DNA from: a virus
Length of the DNA: 64,000 bases
Reading direction: 5' to 3' (one strand)
IMG/VR virus record: IMGVR_UViG_3300003690_003472
Span: 121,565-185,564 of that record
Made by a program: the position numbers and the translations under genes. Positions 17,252-26,882 of the stretch are shown here, in pieces. How positions within the stretch are numbered: position 1 is the first letter of the stretch; every line of letters begins with the position of its first letter. Under the pieces are notes generated by a model that searched no databases, was not told where the DNA came from, and saw nothing but the letters and a program-made list of their open reading frames with translations.

Positions 17252-18039
17252 AATTATTAAAATATCATTACGATGAAATTGTCATCGGCGGCAACTTAAA
17301 CGCCCTCAGTTACTCCTATTTAAACGATACTCCGATCATAATTAATAAATCAGAACCGCCTCATCGGTTTGAAGTATGCGATTCTAAAAGTTCGTTAGCA
17401 CTCTGGAATAAGCTTTTTTTTGTTTTATCTTTGAAGGGGCTTAATTTAGTAGGTAATAAATCGAATTCAGTTAGAATTAAAGATGAAGAGATTGTAGTTT
17501 CCACCAAGGATGCAAGAGTGGTGAAATTTACTTATAAAAAAATTACAGTTTTTGATAATGAAAATACAACAGGACTTCCGCCAATTAAAGAAGAAAATGA
17601 TCAATTTATTGTTTTAGATTGGATAACGGCTTACTCGTGTGAATTACATAGCCACAACTATATTAAAACTGATGATAATTTAGTAAATGAAATATACTTT
17701 TATCCCACGGAAAGAATGGATGGAAATCATTCAAAAATAAAAGATATGGTAGCTCTATCTCACCTAAGTAAAAAACAATTAGAAGATTTTGAATATTCTG
17801 ATACATATGTTAAGTTTAAAACTAAAAGTATTTTAAAAAATTTAGGTTTGCGCGGTATAAAGTGCGGCGGAGGAAAACGGCGCGCCCTATTGCTAGAAAT
17901 AGAAAAAAGAGAAATTCGAAAGAAAAAGATGGATTTTTATGAAAACGCGCCAAATATCAAATTTCAATATAAAGCGCCAAAAGAAATAAATTATGATTTG
18001 TTTTTGGAGGATAAATGGTTGAAACCGGCCTCCAGTTAA
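17242..18039 (+). CDS. Hypothetical protein with Rossmann-like N-terminus
   Basis: 265 aa from a GTG. DEIVIGGNLNALSYSYL resembles a dinucleotide-binding beta-alpha-beta start, but the glycine pattern is incomplete. LRGIKCGGGKRRALLLEIEK is a basic segment. It overlaps the next gene by 25 bases and is probably its partner. No function assigned. Confidence 0.45.
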   Translation: MAIKLLKYHYDEIVIGGNLNALSYSYLNDTPIIINKSEPPHRFEVCDSKSSLALWNKLFFVLSLKGLNLVGNKSNSVRIKDEEIVVSTKDARVVKFTYKKITVFDNENTTGLPPIKEENDQFIVLDWITAYSCELHSHNYIKTDDNLVNEIYFYPTERMDGNHSKIKDMVALSHLSKKQLEDFEYSDTYVKFKTKSILKNLGLRGIKCGGGKRRALLLEIEKREIRKKKMDFYENAPNIKFQYKAPKEINYDLFLEDKWLKPASS

Positions 18040-18899
18040 TTAATAGTTTTCACTTAGCTGGTATAGTTCCAGTTGCTGGTCAAAAATTAGATTTTGATTT
18101 TCCGTGGCACGATTGTTTACAGCCAATTGGTAAGGATTATTTAGCTGTTGAGCGCGCCGTTTGGGAGTGCGCTTGTGCTGGGTGCGAAACAGTGTGGATC
18201 ATTTGTCACGATGACATGCAACCTCTTATAAGATATCGTCTAGGTGATTATGTTCAAGACCCCAAACAACACAACCTCACTAGAAAAACGTTTCCCAAGG
18301 AGCACGAGAGAACTATTCCTATTTATTATGTACCAATTCACCCACGAGATAGAGATAAGAGAGATTGTTTGGGGTGGAGTATACTTTATGGTGCACTTAC
18401 AGCTTATTGGTTAAGCAAAACACTCAGCAAGTGGGTAGTACCCAATAAATTTTATGCTGCATTTCCATATGGAATCTACGATCCAGAACTATTATTAACT
18501 TGGAGGTCCAAAATATCAAGCAAAAAACCATTTCATGTTTCTTATGAAAATAAAACTATTAAAAATAATGAATATCTGGGATTTACTTTTGATGCAGAAG
18601 ATTTCAAAGAAGCCCGCAGAATTATTAGAAAAGAAGGAACAGGAGAGTTTCCAGATTATAATGCAAGTAAAAGAATTCCAATAGAAAAAAGATGGTCGGC
18701 GCGGTTTTTTGAACTTGACAAAATATTTAAGTATGTTACAATGGGTGATATAAAACTTGAACTACCATGGTATTATAAAATAGACAATTGGGAAGGCTTG
18801 CAAGCTTATTTTAAAAGTGAGAAAAAGCTTGAGAGACCACCCCGGGATATATTGGGATATCATGAGTGGAATTTAATTGGAGTAGATAATGAAAAGTAA
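18015..18899 (+). CDS. Nucleotidyltransferase-like (GT-A fold) protein
   Basis: 294 aa. LAGIVPVAG, CLQPIGKDYLAVERAVWE and GCETVWIICHDDMQPLIRYR follow the order of sugar-nucleotidyltransferases: phosphate loop, product-site helix, core strand. The canonical GxGTRLxP loop is not present, so activity is uncertain. DDILGYHEW-like C-terminal residues are conserved-looking. It may modify a nucleotide or sugar together with the 17242 product. Confidence 0.45.
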   Translation: MVETGLQLINSFHLAGIVPVAGQKLDFDFPWHDCLQPIGKDYLAVERAVWECACAGCETVWIICHDDMQPLIRYRLGDYVQDPKQHNLTRKTFPKEHERTIPIYYVPIHPRDRDKRDCLGWSILYGALTAYWLSKTLSKWVVPNKFYAAFPYGIYDPELLLTWRSKISSKKPFHVSYENKTIKNNEYLGFTFDAEDFKEARRIIRKEGTGEFPDYNASKRIPIEKRWSARFFELDKIFKYVTMGDIKLELPWYYKIDNWEGLQAYFKSEKKLERPPRDILGYHEWNLIGVDNEK

Positions 18900-21800
18900 A
18901 ATACCTTTTGTTGGATTGCATGCACATAGCGGCGTCGGTTCACCGTTTGATGGGTTGGGATATCCACAGGAACACATGGACTTTGCTTATGAAAATGGCT
19001 GTGACGCATTAGCGCTGACAGATCACGGAAACATGAATGGTTTAGCATATCAAGTGTTGCATGCTAAAAAAATGCAAGAGGAAAACAAGAACTTTAAACC
19101 AATTTTTGGAGTAGAAGCTTATTTCCTTCCAAGCCTTTCCACGTGGAAAAAAGAATATGATAAAGCAAAAGAAAATAAAAAATCCAAACGTACCTTAGAC
19201 AACTCTAGGTCTGCTACAACAATTGAAGACGAAGGCTCATCTAAGAAAGCAGTTAAAAATATTTTAAATCGAAGACGACATTTAATTCTTTTAGCTCAGA
19301 ATCAAACAGGGCTCAACAATATCTTTAAAATGGTTTCTAAATCTTTTTCTAAAGCTAGCTTTTATCGTTTTCCGAGAGTAGACTATAAAATATTAAAAAA
19401 GCACAATGAAGGCGTTATCGCAGCAAGTGCATGTCTCGGCGGCATATACGCTGGAGATTATTGGGAAAACAGAGAAAAAGGAATAGAAGCTGTTGTTTGT
19501 GCAATGCAAACGACTACACAAAAAATGATGGACATTTTTGGTGATAGATGGTATGGAGAACTTCAATGGAACAACATTCCAGAACAGCACGAATTAAACA
19601 AATATATTATTCAAATGTCAGAAAAATATGGTTTTAATTTAATCTCTACTGCCGACAGCCACTACCCTTCACAAACTGCATGGAAAGATAGAGAATTATA
19701 TAGACGCTTGGGGTGGCTTGGAAAAGGTTCTGCGCCTTCATGGTTATCTTCCGAACTTCCAATTGGAATTGAAGAGATCGGATATGAACTTTATCCAAAG
19801 AATGGCGATCAAATGTGGGAGTCATATAAGACCTATTCAGAAGAATGTAAAGTTGAATATGATGATGATCTGGTTTTGGCCTCAATGGAAGAGACATATT
19901 ATATCGCTCACAGCCGCATAGAGGCGTTTTTACCGGACAATACAGTGCGCCTCCCAGACTTTGTAGTCCCACCCGGGTTTACGGCCTCACAAACGCTCTC
20001 ACAGCTTTGTTTTGAGGGCTTGCGAACATTAAAACTTCATACAAATGAAGAATATACTGATAGACTTAAGAAAGAACTAGTTGTTATTGATGATAGAGGG
20101 TTTAGTAAATACTTCCTTACAATGAACGCAATTGTAGATAAAGCGAATTCAGTACAATTAACTGGTCCTGGTCGAGGTTCTGCGGCGGGCTCATTGGTGG
20201 CATACGTGCTTGGAATTACACAAATTAATCCTATCAAATATAACCTTCTATTTTCTCGCTTTTTGCGTAAAGATGCAAAAGATTATCCCGATATTGATTA
20301 TGATGTATCAGACCCAATGGAACTTAAAGAAATGTTAATTGAAGAATGGGGCGGCGATAAAGTTGTTCCTATTTCAAACTTTAACACATTACAGCTTCGT
20401 TCACTAGTAAAGGATATTTCAAAATTTTATGAAATTCCATTTACAGAAGTTAACACTGTAACTTCTAGAATGTTAAAAGAGGCAACACCGCTAGCTAAGA
20501 AAAAACACGGTATTAAGTCGGGAGTTTACAGTCCAACATTTGAAGAAGTAATGGAGTTTTCAGAATCTCTCAAGAATTTTCTTGATAAATATCCGCATGT
20601 TGCAAACCACATTAATGTTTTGTATGGGCAAATGCGCTCCGTTTCTCGCCATGCTGGTGGAGTTGTCATTGGTAAGGAACTGAATAAGTATATGCCATTG
20701 ATTAATAGCGGAGGTGTTACACAAACTCCATGGTCTGAAGGCCAAAACGTTAGGCACTTAGAATTGATGGGTTTCATTAAATTTGATATTCTTGGGCTGT
20801 CGACATTAAAGATGATTGAGGGTGCGATTGGACACATTCTTAAGCGACATCATAATATTCCGAATCCTACTTTTAAGGATGTTAAAAATTATTATGATGA
20901 AAACCTTCACCCAGAAAAGATTGATTTAAATGACCAAAAAGTTTATGAGAATATTTTTCATAAAGGTAAGTGGGCAGGAATATTTCAGTTTACAGAAGAA
21001 GGCTCTCAAAAATTTTGTAGAAAAGCAAAGCCTCGAAACATAATTGATGTTGCAGCAATTACTTCTATTTATAGACCTGGGCCTTTAGGAGCAGATGTTG
21101 ATAAGCTTTATGTAAGGTCCAAGAAAAACCCTGAAGACATAGTTTATGAACATGAGCTAGTAAAAGAACTTACAAAAGAAACTTATGGTTTTCTCATTTT
21201 TCAAGAACAGATTGCATTGCTCGCTCATAAGCTAGGTAAAGATATTAGTTTGGACGAGGGCAATAAACTTCGCAAGCTTTTAACTAAAAAGGGAACTGGA
21301 GAAGTAGCAAAAGAAAAGTTAAAAATTAAAGAAAAGTTTATTACTGGGTGCATTGAAAAAGATTTGACAAAAGATTGGGCAAATAAAATGTGGAAAAAGT
21401 TTGAATACTTTTCAGGATATGGTTTTAATAAATCGCATGCTGTTTCTTATTCTATTATTTCATATCAATGTGCGTGGTTGTTCAACTATTATCCTGCCGA
21501 ATGGATGGCAGCATTTCTGGACAAAGAACCGGAAACTAGAAAAGAAAAAGCAATTAACTTAGCAAAAAAGTTTAAGTTTAAAATTAAACCTGTTAATGTT
21601 AATAATTCTGGTGTTGTGTGGGAAATCGCACAAGACAATAAGACTTTAATCCAACCCCTGACTTCATTAAAGGGTTTGGGAGAGAAAGCAATCGAACAAA
21701 TTATTAACAATAGACCTTTTGATATTATTGAAGATTTTCTCTTTAATGATAATATTATATATAGCAAATTAAACAAAAAGGCTTTGGATGTTTTAGTAAG

Positions 21801-22314
21801 AAGTGGCGCCCTGAATGACCTAGTAGACGATAGATTCACGGGCCTTAAACATTTTTGGTCTGCTACTGTTGTAGATAGGCCAAAAAGCTTAAAGAAACTT
21901 GAAGAGAATATTGAATTATATTTACCCGAAGAAGAGTTTAATGATGAAGAAAAAATTAATAATCTTGTTTCTCTCACTGGTATCTTTCCAATGGATTTAG
22001 TTTTGGATAGCTCTGTTATGAATAGACTTGATTTTTATAAGGTTCCTCCAATTGGAGAGTGGGACGATGATTTGGGAGTAGCATGGTTTATTCCAAGAGA
22101 AATTATTTCAAAGAAAACTAAGAATGGTAAAACGTATTGGATTCTCAAAGTAATTGATAATACCTCAACCGTAACTTCAATTAAATGCTGGGGCGTTAAT
22201 CCAGAGCGAGATGAAATATATGTAAATCGCCCTTACATGAGTAAATTAGACTATGATGAACAGTGGGGATTTAGTACTCGATCTATAAAGTATAACTTTA
22301 GAATGTTAGCATAA
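18889..22314 (+). CDS. DNA polymerase III alpha subunit (DnaE-like, with PHP domain)
   Basis: 1141 aa, close to bacterial DnaE length. The N-terminal PHP domain has LHAHSGVGSPFDG and ALTDHGNMNGLAY metal ligands. The palm has GPGRGSAAGSLVAYVLG and the catalytic PDIDYDVSD (about residues 465-473); a third Asp is expected near VVPISNFN. The fingers include RPGPLGADVDKLY and FLIFQEQIALLA. C-terminal helix-hairpin-helix and OB-like regions follow. It should be the phage replicase. A family C polymerase beside T4-like helper proteins is unusual. Confidence 0.93.
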   Translation: MKSKIPFVGLHAHSGVGSPFDGLGYPQEHMDFAYENGCDALALTDHGNMNGLAYQVLHAKKMQEENKNFKPIFGVEAYFLPSLSTWKKEYDKAKENKKSKRTLDNSRSATTIEDEGSSKKAVKNILNRRRHLILLAQNQTGLNNIFKMVSKSFSKASFYRFPRVDYKILKKHNEGVIAASACLGGIYAGDYWENREKGIEAVVCAMQTTTQKMMDIFGDRWYGELQWNNIPEQHELNKYIIQMSEKYGFNLISTADSHYPSQTAWKDRELYRRLGWLGKGSAPSWLSSELPIGIEEIGYELYPKNGDQMWESYKTYSEECKVEYDDDLVLASMEETYYIAHSRIEAFLPDNTVRLPDFVVPPGFTASQTLSQLCFEGLRTLKLHTNEEYTDRLKKELVVIDDRGFSKYFLTMNAIVDKANSVQLTGPGRGSAAGSLVAYVLGITQINPIKYNLLFSRFLRKDAKDYPDIDYDVSDPMELKEMLIEEWGGDKVVPISNFNTLQLRSLVKDISKFYEIPFTEVNTVTSRMLKEATPLAKKKHGIKSGVYSPTFEEVMEFSESLKNFLDKYPHVANHINVLYGQMRSVSRHAGGVVIGKELNKYMPLINSGGVTQTPWSEGQNVRHLELMGFIKFDILGLSTLKMIEGAIGHILKRHHNIPNPTFKDVKNYYDENLHPEKIDLNDQKVYENIFHKGKWAGIFQFTEEGSQKFCRKAKPRNIIDVAAITSIYRPGPLGADVDKLYVRSKKNPEDIVYEHELVKELTKETYGFLIFQEQIALLAHKLGKDISLDEGNKLRKLLTKKGTGEVAKEKLKIKEKFITGCIEKDLTKDWANKMWKKFEYFSGYGFNKSHAVSYSIISYQCAWLFNYYPAEWMAAFLDKEPETRKEKAINLAKKFKFKIKPVNVNNSGVVWEIAQDNKTLIQPLTSLKGLGEKAIEQIINNRPFDIIEDFLFNDNIIYSKLNKKALDVLVRSGALNDLVDDRFTGLKHFWSATVVDRPKSLKKLEENIELYLPEEEFNDEEKINNLVSLTGIFPMDLVLDSSVMNRLDFYKVPPIGEWDDDLGVAWFIPREIISKKTKNGKTYWILKVIDNTSTVTSIKCWGVNPERDEIYVNRPYMSKLDYDEQWGFSTRSIKYNFRMLA

Positions 22315-22317
22315 AAG

Positions 22318-22782
22318 ATGAATTTAAAAGTATTTAAAATACGTCCAGATGCAAAGTTGCCAGTACGAGCACACAAAACTGATGCTGGAATTGATCTGTT
22401 TTATTGTCCAAATGAAGAAAGGAAACTTTATGACACGAAAAGCTTTTTCATTCCCCCTAGAGAATCTAGAATACTTCCCACTGGGATAAAAATAGAAGTA
22501 CCACACGGGCATATGTTAGAGATTAAAAATAAATCAGGAATTGCTTTAAAAAAACAACTTTTAGTGGGAGCATGCGTGGTTGATTCTGGATATAATGGAG
22601 AAATATATATAAATCTTCACAATGTTGGAAGCGAAACACAAGTATTTATACCGGGCGATAAAATTGCGCAAGCAGTTTTAATCCCTGTTGTTTCTTGTGG
22701 AATAGAAGAAACATATGAAGATAACTTAAACAAAGGAACAATCCGCGGTGATGGCGGTTTTGGTTCTACAGGAGATAAATAA
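22318..22782 (+). CDS. dut: dUTP diphosphatase (dUTPase)
   Basis: 154 aa trimeric-type dUTPase. AGIDLFY is motif 1, NKSGIALKKQLLVGACVVDSG spans motifs 2-3, GDKIAQAVLIP is motif 4, and RGDGGFGSTG is the C-terminal motif 5 that closes the active site. It hydrolyses dUTP to dUMP, keeping uracil out of DNA and feeding ThyX. It starts 3 bases after dnaE. Confidence 0.93.
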   Translation: MNLKVFKIRPDAKLPVRAHKTDAGIDLFYCPNEERKLYDTKSFFIPPRESRILPTGIKIEVPHGHMLEIKNKSGIALKKQLLVGACVVDSGYNGEIYINLHNVGSETQVFIPGDKIAQAVLIPVVSCGIEETYEDNLNKGTIRGDGGFGSTGDK

Positions 22783-23642
22783 TGAGTTTATTATATAAAA
22801 ATGGAGATAAAGGCCAAGAAGTAAAAAGGGTTCAAAGAGCTATTGGCGGCATTGCTATTGATGGTGATTTTGGACCAAAAACAGAAAAAGCTGTACGAGA
22901 TTATCAGCAAACTAATTCGTTAGGAGTTGATGGTGTAGTTGGACCAGCCACTAGAAAGTCTTTAGAAATTAATATTTATGCTGGTATAGATGTCAGTGGT
23001 TGGAACGGCAATGTTCCATGGGGAAATGTTGATAAAAAACAAGTAGAATTTGTTTGGGCAAAAATGTCGCAAGGTCGAGATTGGTACGATAAAACCAGAT
23101 TTCACAACTTAGAAGGTTGCCGATCTAATGATATTCCCATTGGTGGCTACCACTTTCCTTCACCTCATTTGGGAGCTAGAAGCACAGATCCTCAGAAAGA
23201 AGTACAATGTTTTATTAAGGCTTTGGGAAAAATTGAAGAAGGAGATATGATTCCTGTGCTTGATCTAGAGGCGGGAAAGAAAAAGGATCCTGAATTTAAT
23301 CGTCAATGGGCTTTAGAGTGGCTACGAGAGTTTGAAAACGAAACTGGAATTCGATGTGCCATTTATACTGCGCGCTGGTTTGTGCGCGGATATTTAGGTC
23401 GCAATGTAAAGGGACTAACTGACTATCCTTTGTGGGTAGCAGACTATACAAAACCTTATAATAAAGGTGGACGCAACGAACCAGATGATTTGTGCGGCTG
23501 GGATGAGTGGGCAGTTTGGCAGTGGACTAGTAAAGGTCAAATTAAAGGTTTAGATCAAACTGGAATCCGCAAATGTGATCGCAATTGGCTTGTTGGTGGC
23601 GCTGAAAGTTTCAAAAAAATGCAAGTCTGTAAAAATCATTAA
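22782..23642 (+). CDS. Endolysin: peptidoglycan-binding domain plus GH25 lysozyme
   Basis: 286 aa. Residues 1-65 are a PG_binding_1 domain (GDKGQEVKRVQRAIGG, GDFGPKTEKAVRDYQ, DGVVGPATR). From about 67 on is a GH25 muramidase: AGIDVSGWNG with the catalytic Asp, IPIGGYHF, MIPVLDLEAG, WVADYTKPY and AVWQWTSKG. There is no signal peptide, so a holin is needed for release; the 31032 product is a candidate. It cleaves the glycan backbone of peptidoglycan. Confidence 0.92.
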   Translation: MSLLYKNGDKGQEVKRVQRAIGGIAIDGDFGPKTEKAVRDYQQTNSLGVDGVVGPATRKSLEINIYAGIDVSGWNGNVPWGNVDKKQVEFVWAKMSQGRDWYDKTRFHNLEGCRSNDIPIGGYHFPSPHLGARSTDPQKEVQCFIKALGKIEEGDMIPVLDLEAGKKKDPEFNRQWALEWLREFENETGIRCAIYTARWFVRGYLGRNVKGLTDYPLWVADYTKPYNKGGRNEPDDLCGWDEWAVWQWTSKGQIKGLDQTGIRKCDRNWLVGGAESFKKMQVCKNH

Positions 23643-23651
23643 AGAGGATTT

Positions 23652-23942
23652 ATGAGTAGTTTAGAAAGAAAACTTAAAAGAAAAAATAAAAAATCTGTTA
23701 AAAAAGAATTAGCTAAAAAAGTTAAATTAATGGGTTCCCTCTCAGATAAGTGCTTGACATGTGAAAAGTCATTTGATAAAATGAACAAAGAACAGGTTAA
23801 AACTTGGAATGTAGTTGTACGCCAAGAAGAAGGCATCGTTCGTCTTTACTGCCCCCTTTGTTGGGATAAAGCAATAAATGTTTTACAAGACTTTAGAAAG
23901 CACATAGAAGAAAGGGGAACAAGAAAAGAAACAGATGACTGA
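23652..23942 (+). CDS. Small zinc-finger-like protein
   Basis: 96 aa. A basic N-terminus (RKLKRKNKKSVKKELAKK) precedes two Cys pairs, CLTC and CPLC, about 40 residues apart, consistent with one zinc site. Likely nucleic-acid or protein binding. It overlaps the next gene by 8 bases. Confidence 0.65.
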   Translation: MSSLERKLKRKNKKSVKKELAKKVKLMGSLSDKCLTCEKSFDKMNKEQVKTWNVVVRQEEGIVRLYCPLCWDKAINVLQDFRKHIEERGTRKETDD

Positions 23943-24180
23943 TGAAATTAATCGTCCAAAACATTACAATATAAATTGGGCGGGCGAACAAGCTATAGAA
24001 ACGTTTGAATATATTAAGTCTTGGAAGATGGGCTATGCAGAGGGAAATGTAATTAAGTATGTTTCTAGACATAAATATAAAGGGAAAGCCCTTCAAGATC
24101 TTAAAAAGGCCAGTTGGTACATAAATAAAATGATTGAAGAATTGGAGAAAGATGAAACTAAAAGAAACACTAACATATGA
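23935..24180 (+). CDS. DUF3310 family protein
   Basis: 81 aa. NRPKHYNINWAGEQAIETFE, GNVIKYVSRHKYKGKALQDL and KKASWYINKMIEEL match the conserved pattern of DUF3310 (SaV-like), common in phages as a nucleotide-kinase-associated or stand-alone domain. Function not established. Confidence 0.8.
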   Translation: MTDEINRPKHYNINWAGEQAIETFEYIKSWKMGYAEGNVIKYVSRHKYKGKALQDLKKASWYINKMIEELEKDETKRNTNI

Positions 24181-25174
24181 CGACGTACTGCTCGTCCCAC
24201 AGTATTCAGATATTGAAAGCAGAAAAGAAATTAATTTGTCAGTAAAGCTTAGTAATGATATTGTTTTAAATTATCCAATAATCTCAAGCCCAATGGATAC
24301 CGTTACAGGATTAGCTATGGCCGTAGCAATGTGTCAAACGGGCGGATTAGGGATTATACACAGATATAATTCAATTGAAGAACAATTTCGTTTGGTTCTT
24401 GACGCAGATGACCGTGGAGCGCATAATATTGGCGCTGCAGTTGGAGTTGTAGGAGATTTCGAAGAACGTGCTTGTGCTTTGCATGATGCTGGTGCTAATG
24501 TTATTTGCATTGATGTTGCACACGGTCATCACACATTAGTAAAACACGCCATTGAAAAGTTAAAAAACATTTTTGATAACGAGGTACATGTTATGGCAGG
24601 AAACATAGCAACAAAAGAAGGTTATATTGCTCTTTCTCAATGGGGGGCCGATTCCATACGTTGTAATGTCGGCGGCGGTTCAATATGTTCCACCAGAATT
24701 CAAACGGGCCATGGTGTACCTGGCTTACATACCATATTTGAATGTGCTTCTGTAAAAAATGGACGTGCAAAAATAATTGCTGATGGAGGGATCAGAAGTT
24801 CCGGCGATGCAGTAAAAGCGTTAGCTGCTGGTGCTGATTTTGTTATGTTGGGTTCGTTGTTGGCCGGTACAAACGAAGCTCCAGGAGAAAAGATAATTAC
24901 TCTTGGAGGAATCAAAAAACAATATAGAGGAATGGCCAGCAAAGACGCACAGATTGACTGGAAAGGAGATTACTCTTCAAACGAAGGTGTCTCTACGACA
25001 ATTCCATATAAGGGTGCACTTGAGCACGTAATGGATGATTTACTTCGCGGCCTAAGATCGGGACTTTCTTATTCTGGAGTTAGAAACATTAAAGAACTTC
25101 AAGAAAATGCAATTTTTATAAAACAAACTGCTGCGGCCAATATAGAAAGTGGCACACATATATTAAAGAAATAA
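24152..25174 (+). CDS. IMP dehydrogenase / GMP reductase family enzyme
   Basis: 340 aa TIM barrel without CBS domains. LTYDDVLLVPQYSD opens the family, SSPMDTVTG follows, and GGGSICSTRIQTGHGVP is the catalytic loop with the nucleophilic Cys; IIADGGIRSSGDAVKALAAG and YRGMASKDAQ complete the IMP-binding site. Lacking CBS modules and at this length it could be either an IMPDH or a GMP reductase. The ATG at 24152 sits within the previous gene's end. Confidence 0.88.
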   Translation: MKLKETLTYDDVLLVPQYSDIESRKEINLSVKLSNDIVLNYPIISSPMDTVTGLAMAVAMCQTGGLGIIHRYNSIEEQFRLVLDADDRGAHNIGAAVGVVGDFEERACALHDAGANVICIDVAHGHHTLVKHAIEKLKNIFDNEVHVMAGNIATKEGYIALSQWGADSIRCNVGGGSICSTRIQTGHGVPGLHTIFECASVKNGRAKIIADGGIRSSGDAVKALAAGADFVMLGSLLAGTNEAPGEKIITLGGIKKQYRGMASKDAQIDWKGDYSSNEGVSTTIPYKGALEHVMDDLLRGLRSGLSYSGVRNIKELQENAIFIKQTAAANIESGTHILKK

Positions 25175-25177
25175 ATT

Positions 25178-25504
25178 ATGTCTGATTATGGAATAAATAA
25201 AAAACAAATATGCTTTGATAGTACAGCCAAACTGCATGCAGAATTAAAAATACGTTTACATTACGATGAAATTAAAATTAGAGATTTTTTCAATGAAACC
25301 ATAAAAGCCTATCTTGAAAAGGATGAAAATATAATTAATTTTATTGAAAAAATAAAAGAAAAAAAGAATATATCTAAAACTCGTCGTAATAAAATTAAAA
25401 AAGCAAATAAAAAACAAAAAAATACGATCAAAAAATTCAGCTTAGATAAAGGCGACATTGAAGATATTTTTGATATTTTACAAAAGGAGCATCCAGATTT
25501 ATGA
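25178..25504 (+). CDS. Hypothetical basic helical protein, possible regulator
   Basis: 108 aa. KLHAELKIRLHYDEIKIRDF resembles a ribbon-helix-helix type N-terminus, followed by a Lys-rich helix. ATGA overlap with the sigma-like gene downstream suggests they act together. Function unknown. Confidence 0.45.
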   Translation: MSDYGINKKQICFDSTAKLHAELKIRLHYDEIKIRDFFNETIKAYLEKDENIINFIEKIKEKKNISKTRRNKIKKANKKQKNTIKKFSLDKGDIEDIFDILQKEHPDL

Positions 25505-25740
25505 AAAAATGTTTAAAAAAGTGTATATTAAAAGATGAAAATTGTAACGAGAAAGAGTGTAGATCTTGGATTGATTATGGAGAAGACTTTAATTGTGCTT
25601 TGTGTTCTGTACACAAACATGGAAACCTAACCTTAAACCAAGTTGCAAATCGGCTTGGCTTAAGTATTGTGCGTATTAAGCAAATACAAGACAAAGCCAT
25701 AGAAAAATTACAAAAAAAGAGACGTTTAAAGGCTTTATAA
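25501..25740 (+). CDS. Tiny sigma-region-4-like protein with Cys cluster
   Basis: 79 aa. The N-terminal half has seven Cys (CLKKC, then CNEKEC, then CALC), probably a zinc site. The C-terminal half, LTLNQVANRLGLSIVRIKQI followed by QDKAIEKLQ, matches the helix-turn-helix of sigma-70 region 4, which recognises the -35 element. With no region 2 it cannot be a full sigma factor, so it could redirect or block host RNA polymerase, perhaps for the CTATTTA-type promoters. Confidence 0.7.
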   Translation: MKKCLKKCILKDENCNEKECRSWIDYGEDFNCALCSVHKHGNLTLNQVANRLGLSIVRIKQIQDKAIEKLQKKRRLKAL

Positions 25741-25802
25741 CTATTTACTATAAGAAGCGCCAGGAGTGCTGGCCATAGCTTATTAAATCAAGGAGAAAGA
25801 TA

Positions 25803-26480
25803 ATGAGTAAAAAAAACTTATTGAATGAAGGTACCATCCGTCGTTTCATGAAGTTGGCCGGTACAGATGTATTAGTTAGTGATTTTTTGGCCGAAGAAAA
25901 TAAAGGCCATGGACCTGGCAAAGAGGTTAAACCTGGAGCAAATGTTGTTCCCTCTTCAGGCCAACTAAAAGAAACAGAAGAATTAGAAGAAGGCGAAGAA
26001 GTTGTAACAGAACAAGAAGAAGAACTTGCAGCTGGCCCTGAAGAATTGGGCGCCGAAGAAGATCTAGGTCTTGATTTAGAAGTACCCGAGGATGAAGAAG
26101 CAGAGCCCGAGGAAGAGACTTCTGTTGAAGAGTTTGCACGTGACGTACTCGACGCTATTAAGGATGTTGCCGGGGAACACGGTGTTGATATGGAAGTAGA
26201 AGAGATGCCGCCAGAAGAATTAGATGTTGGCGAACTGGAGCCCGAAGAAGAAGGTGAAGGCTTGGAACTTGGCGGAGAGGAAACCGGAGAAATTGGCGGC
26301 GAAGAAGCACCTGAAGAACTTGAAGAACTTGAAGAAGTTAATTATATTGATGATGCCGCACTCATGCAAGAAGTTTATAATCGAGTAACAAAACGAATTC
26401 TTCGCAAAAAAAAGACAGATGATATGGCAGCTACTTTGGCAGAGAAAATTAGCCAACGTCTCAGTAAAACAAAACAATAA
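25803..26480 (+). CDS. Highly acidic protein, scaffold/core-like
   Basis: 225 aa, dominated by Glu from about residue 55 to 185. The N-terminus LLNEGTIRRFMKLAG and VSDFLAEE contains two hydrophobic-x-Glu sites and resembles the C-terminal LLTESEIKRFAEIMN of the 57802 protein. A basic helix follows the acidic part (RVTKRILRKKK). Extreme acidity and position near a ClpP-like protease fit a prohead scaffold or core protein, by inference. CTATTTA lies 56 bases upstream. Confidence 0.6.
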   Translation: MSKKNLLNEGTIRRFMKLAGTDVLVSDFLAEENKGHGPGKEVKPGANVVPSSGQLKETEELEEGEEVVTEQEEELAAGPEELGAEEDLGLDLEVPEDEEAEPEEETSVEEFARDVLDAIKDVAGEHGVDMEVEEMPPEELDVGELEPEEEGEGLELGGEETGEIGGEEAPEELEELEEVNYIDDAALMQEVYNRVTKRILRKKKTDDMAATLAEKISQRLSKTKQ

Positions 26481-26495
26481 CCTCAAGAGGCTTAA

Positions 26496-26882
26496 ATGTA
26501 TGAATTCGCATGGTTTGTCGGCGGCGCGCTAGCCTATAGGCTCCTTTCTAAAATATTTGGTATTAGTCAAGTTGCAATTGTTTTTCAAAATTTACAATAT
26601 AATATTTTAACACTTCTAGCTACAGTAACAGAAGATGTTTCTTATATTAAAGCTTTAAAATACAAAACAATGGCAGAATCCCAAATAGATCCAAACATAA
26701 TCAAACAAAGTAAACTAACTGATGAGCAATTTTTCGAAGAATGGCAGAAAAATTGTCTTAGCAATATTTGTTCTTCTATGCCTATTTATGTTAAGCTTTC
26801 TTTCGATAGTTGGAAAGAAGGAATGGATCTTTTAAGTAAACACTACAGGGATCGCCTGCATGAACAAGAAAAAGAAAAATAA
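26496..26882 (+). CDS. Hypothetical membrane-anchored protein
   Basis: 128 aa. The first 45 residues are largely hydrophobic (FAWFVGGALAYRLLSKIFGI) and could anchor it in the membrane; the rest is helical and charged. Overlaps the next gene by 23 bases. No family recognised. Confidence 0.55.
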   Translation: MYEFAWFVGGALAYRLLSKIFGISQVAIVFQNLQYNILTLLATVTEDVSYIKALKYKTMAESQIDPNIIKQSKLTDEQFFEEWQKNCLSNICSSMPIYVKLSFDSWKEGMDLLSKHYRDRLHEQEKEK

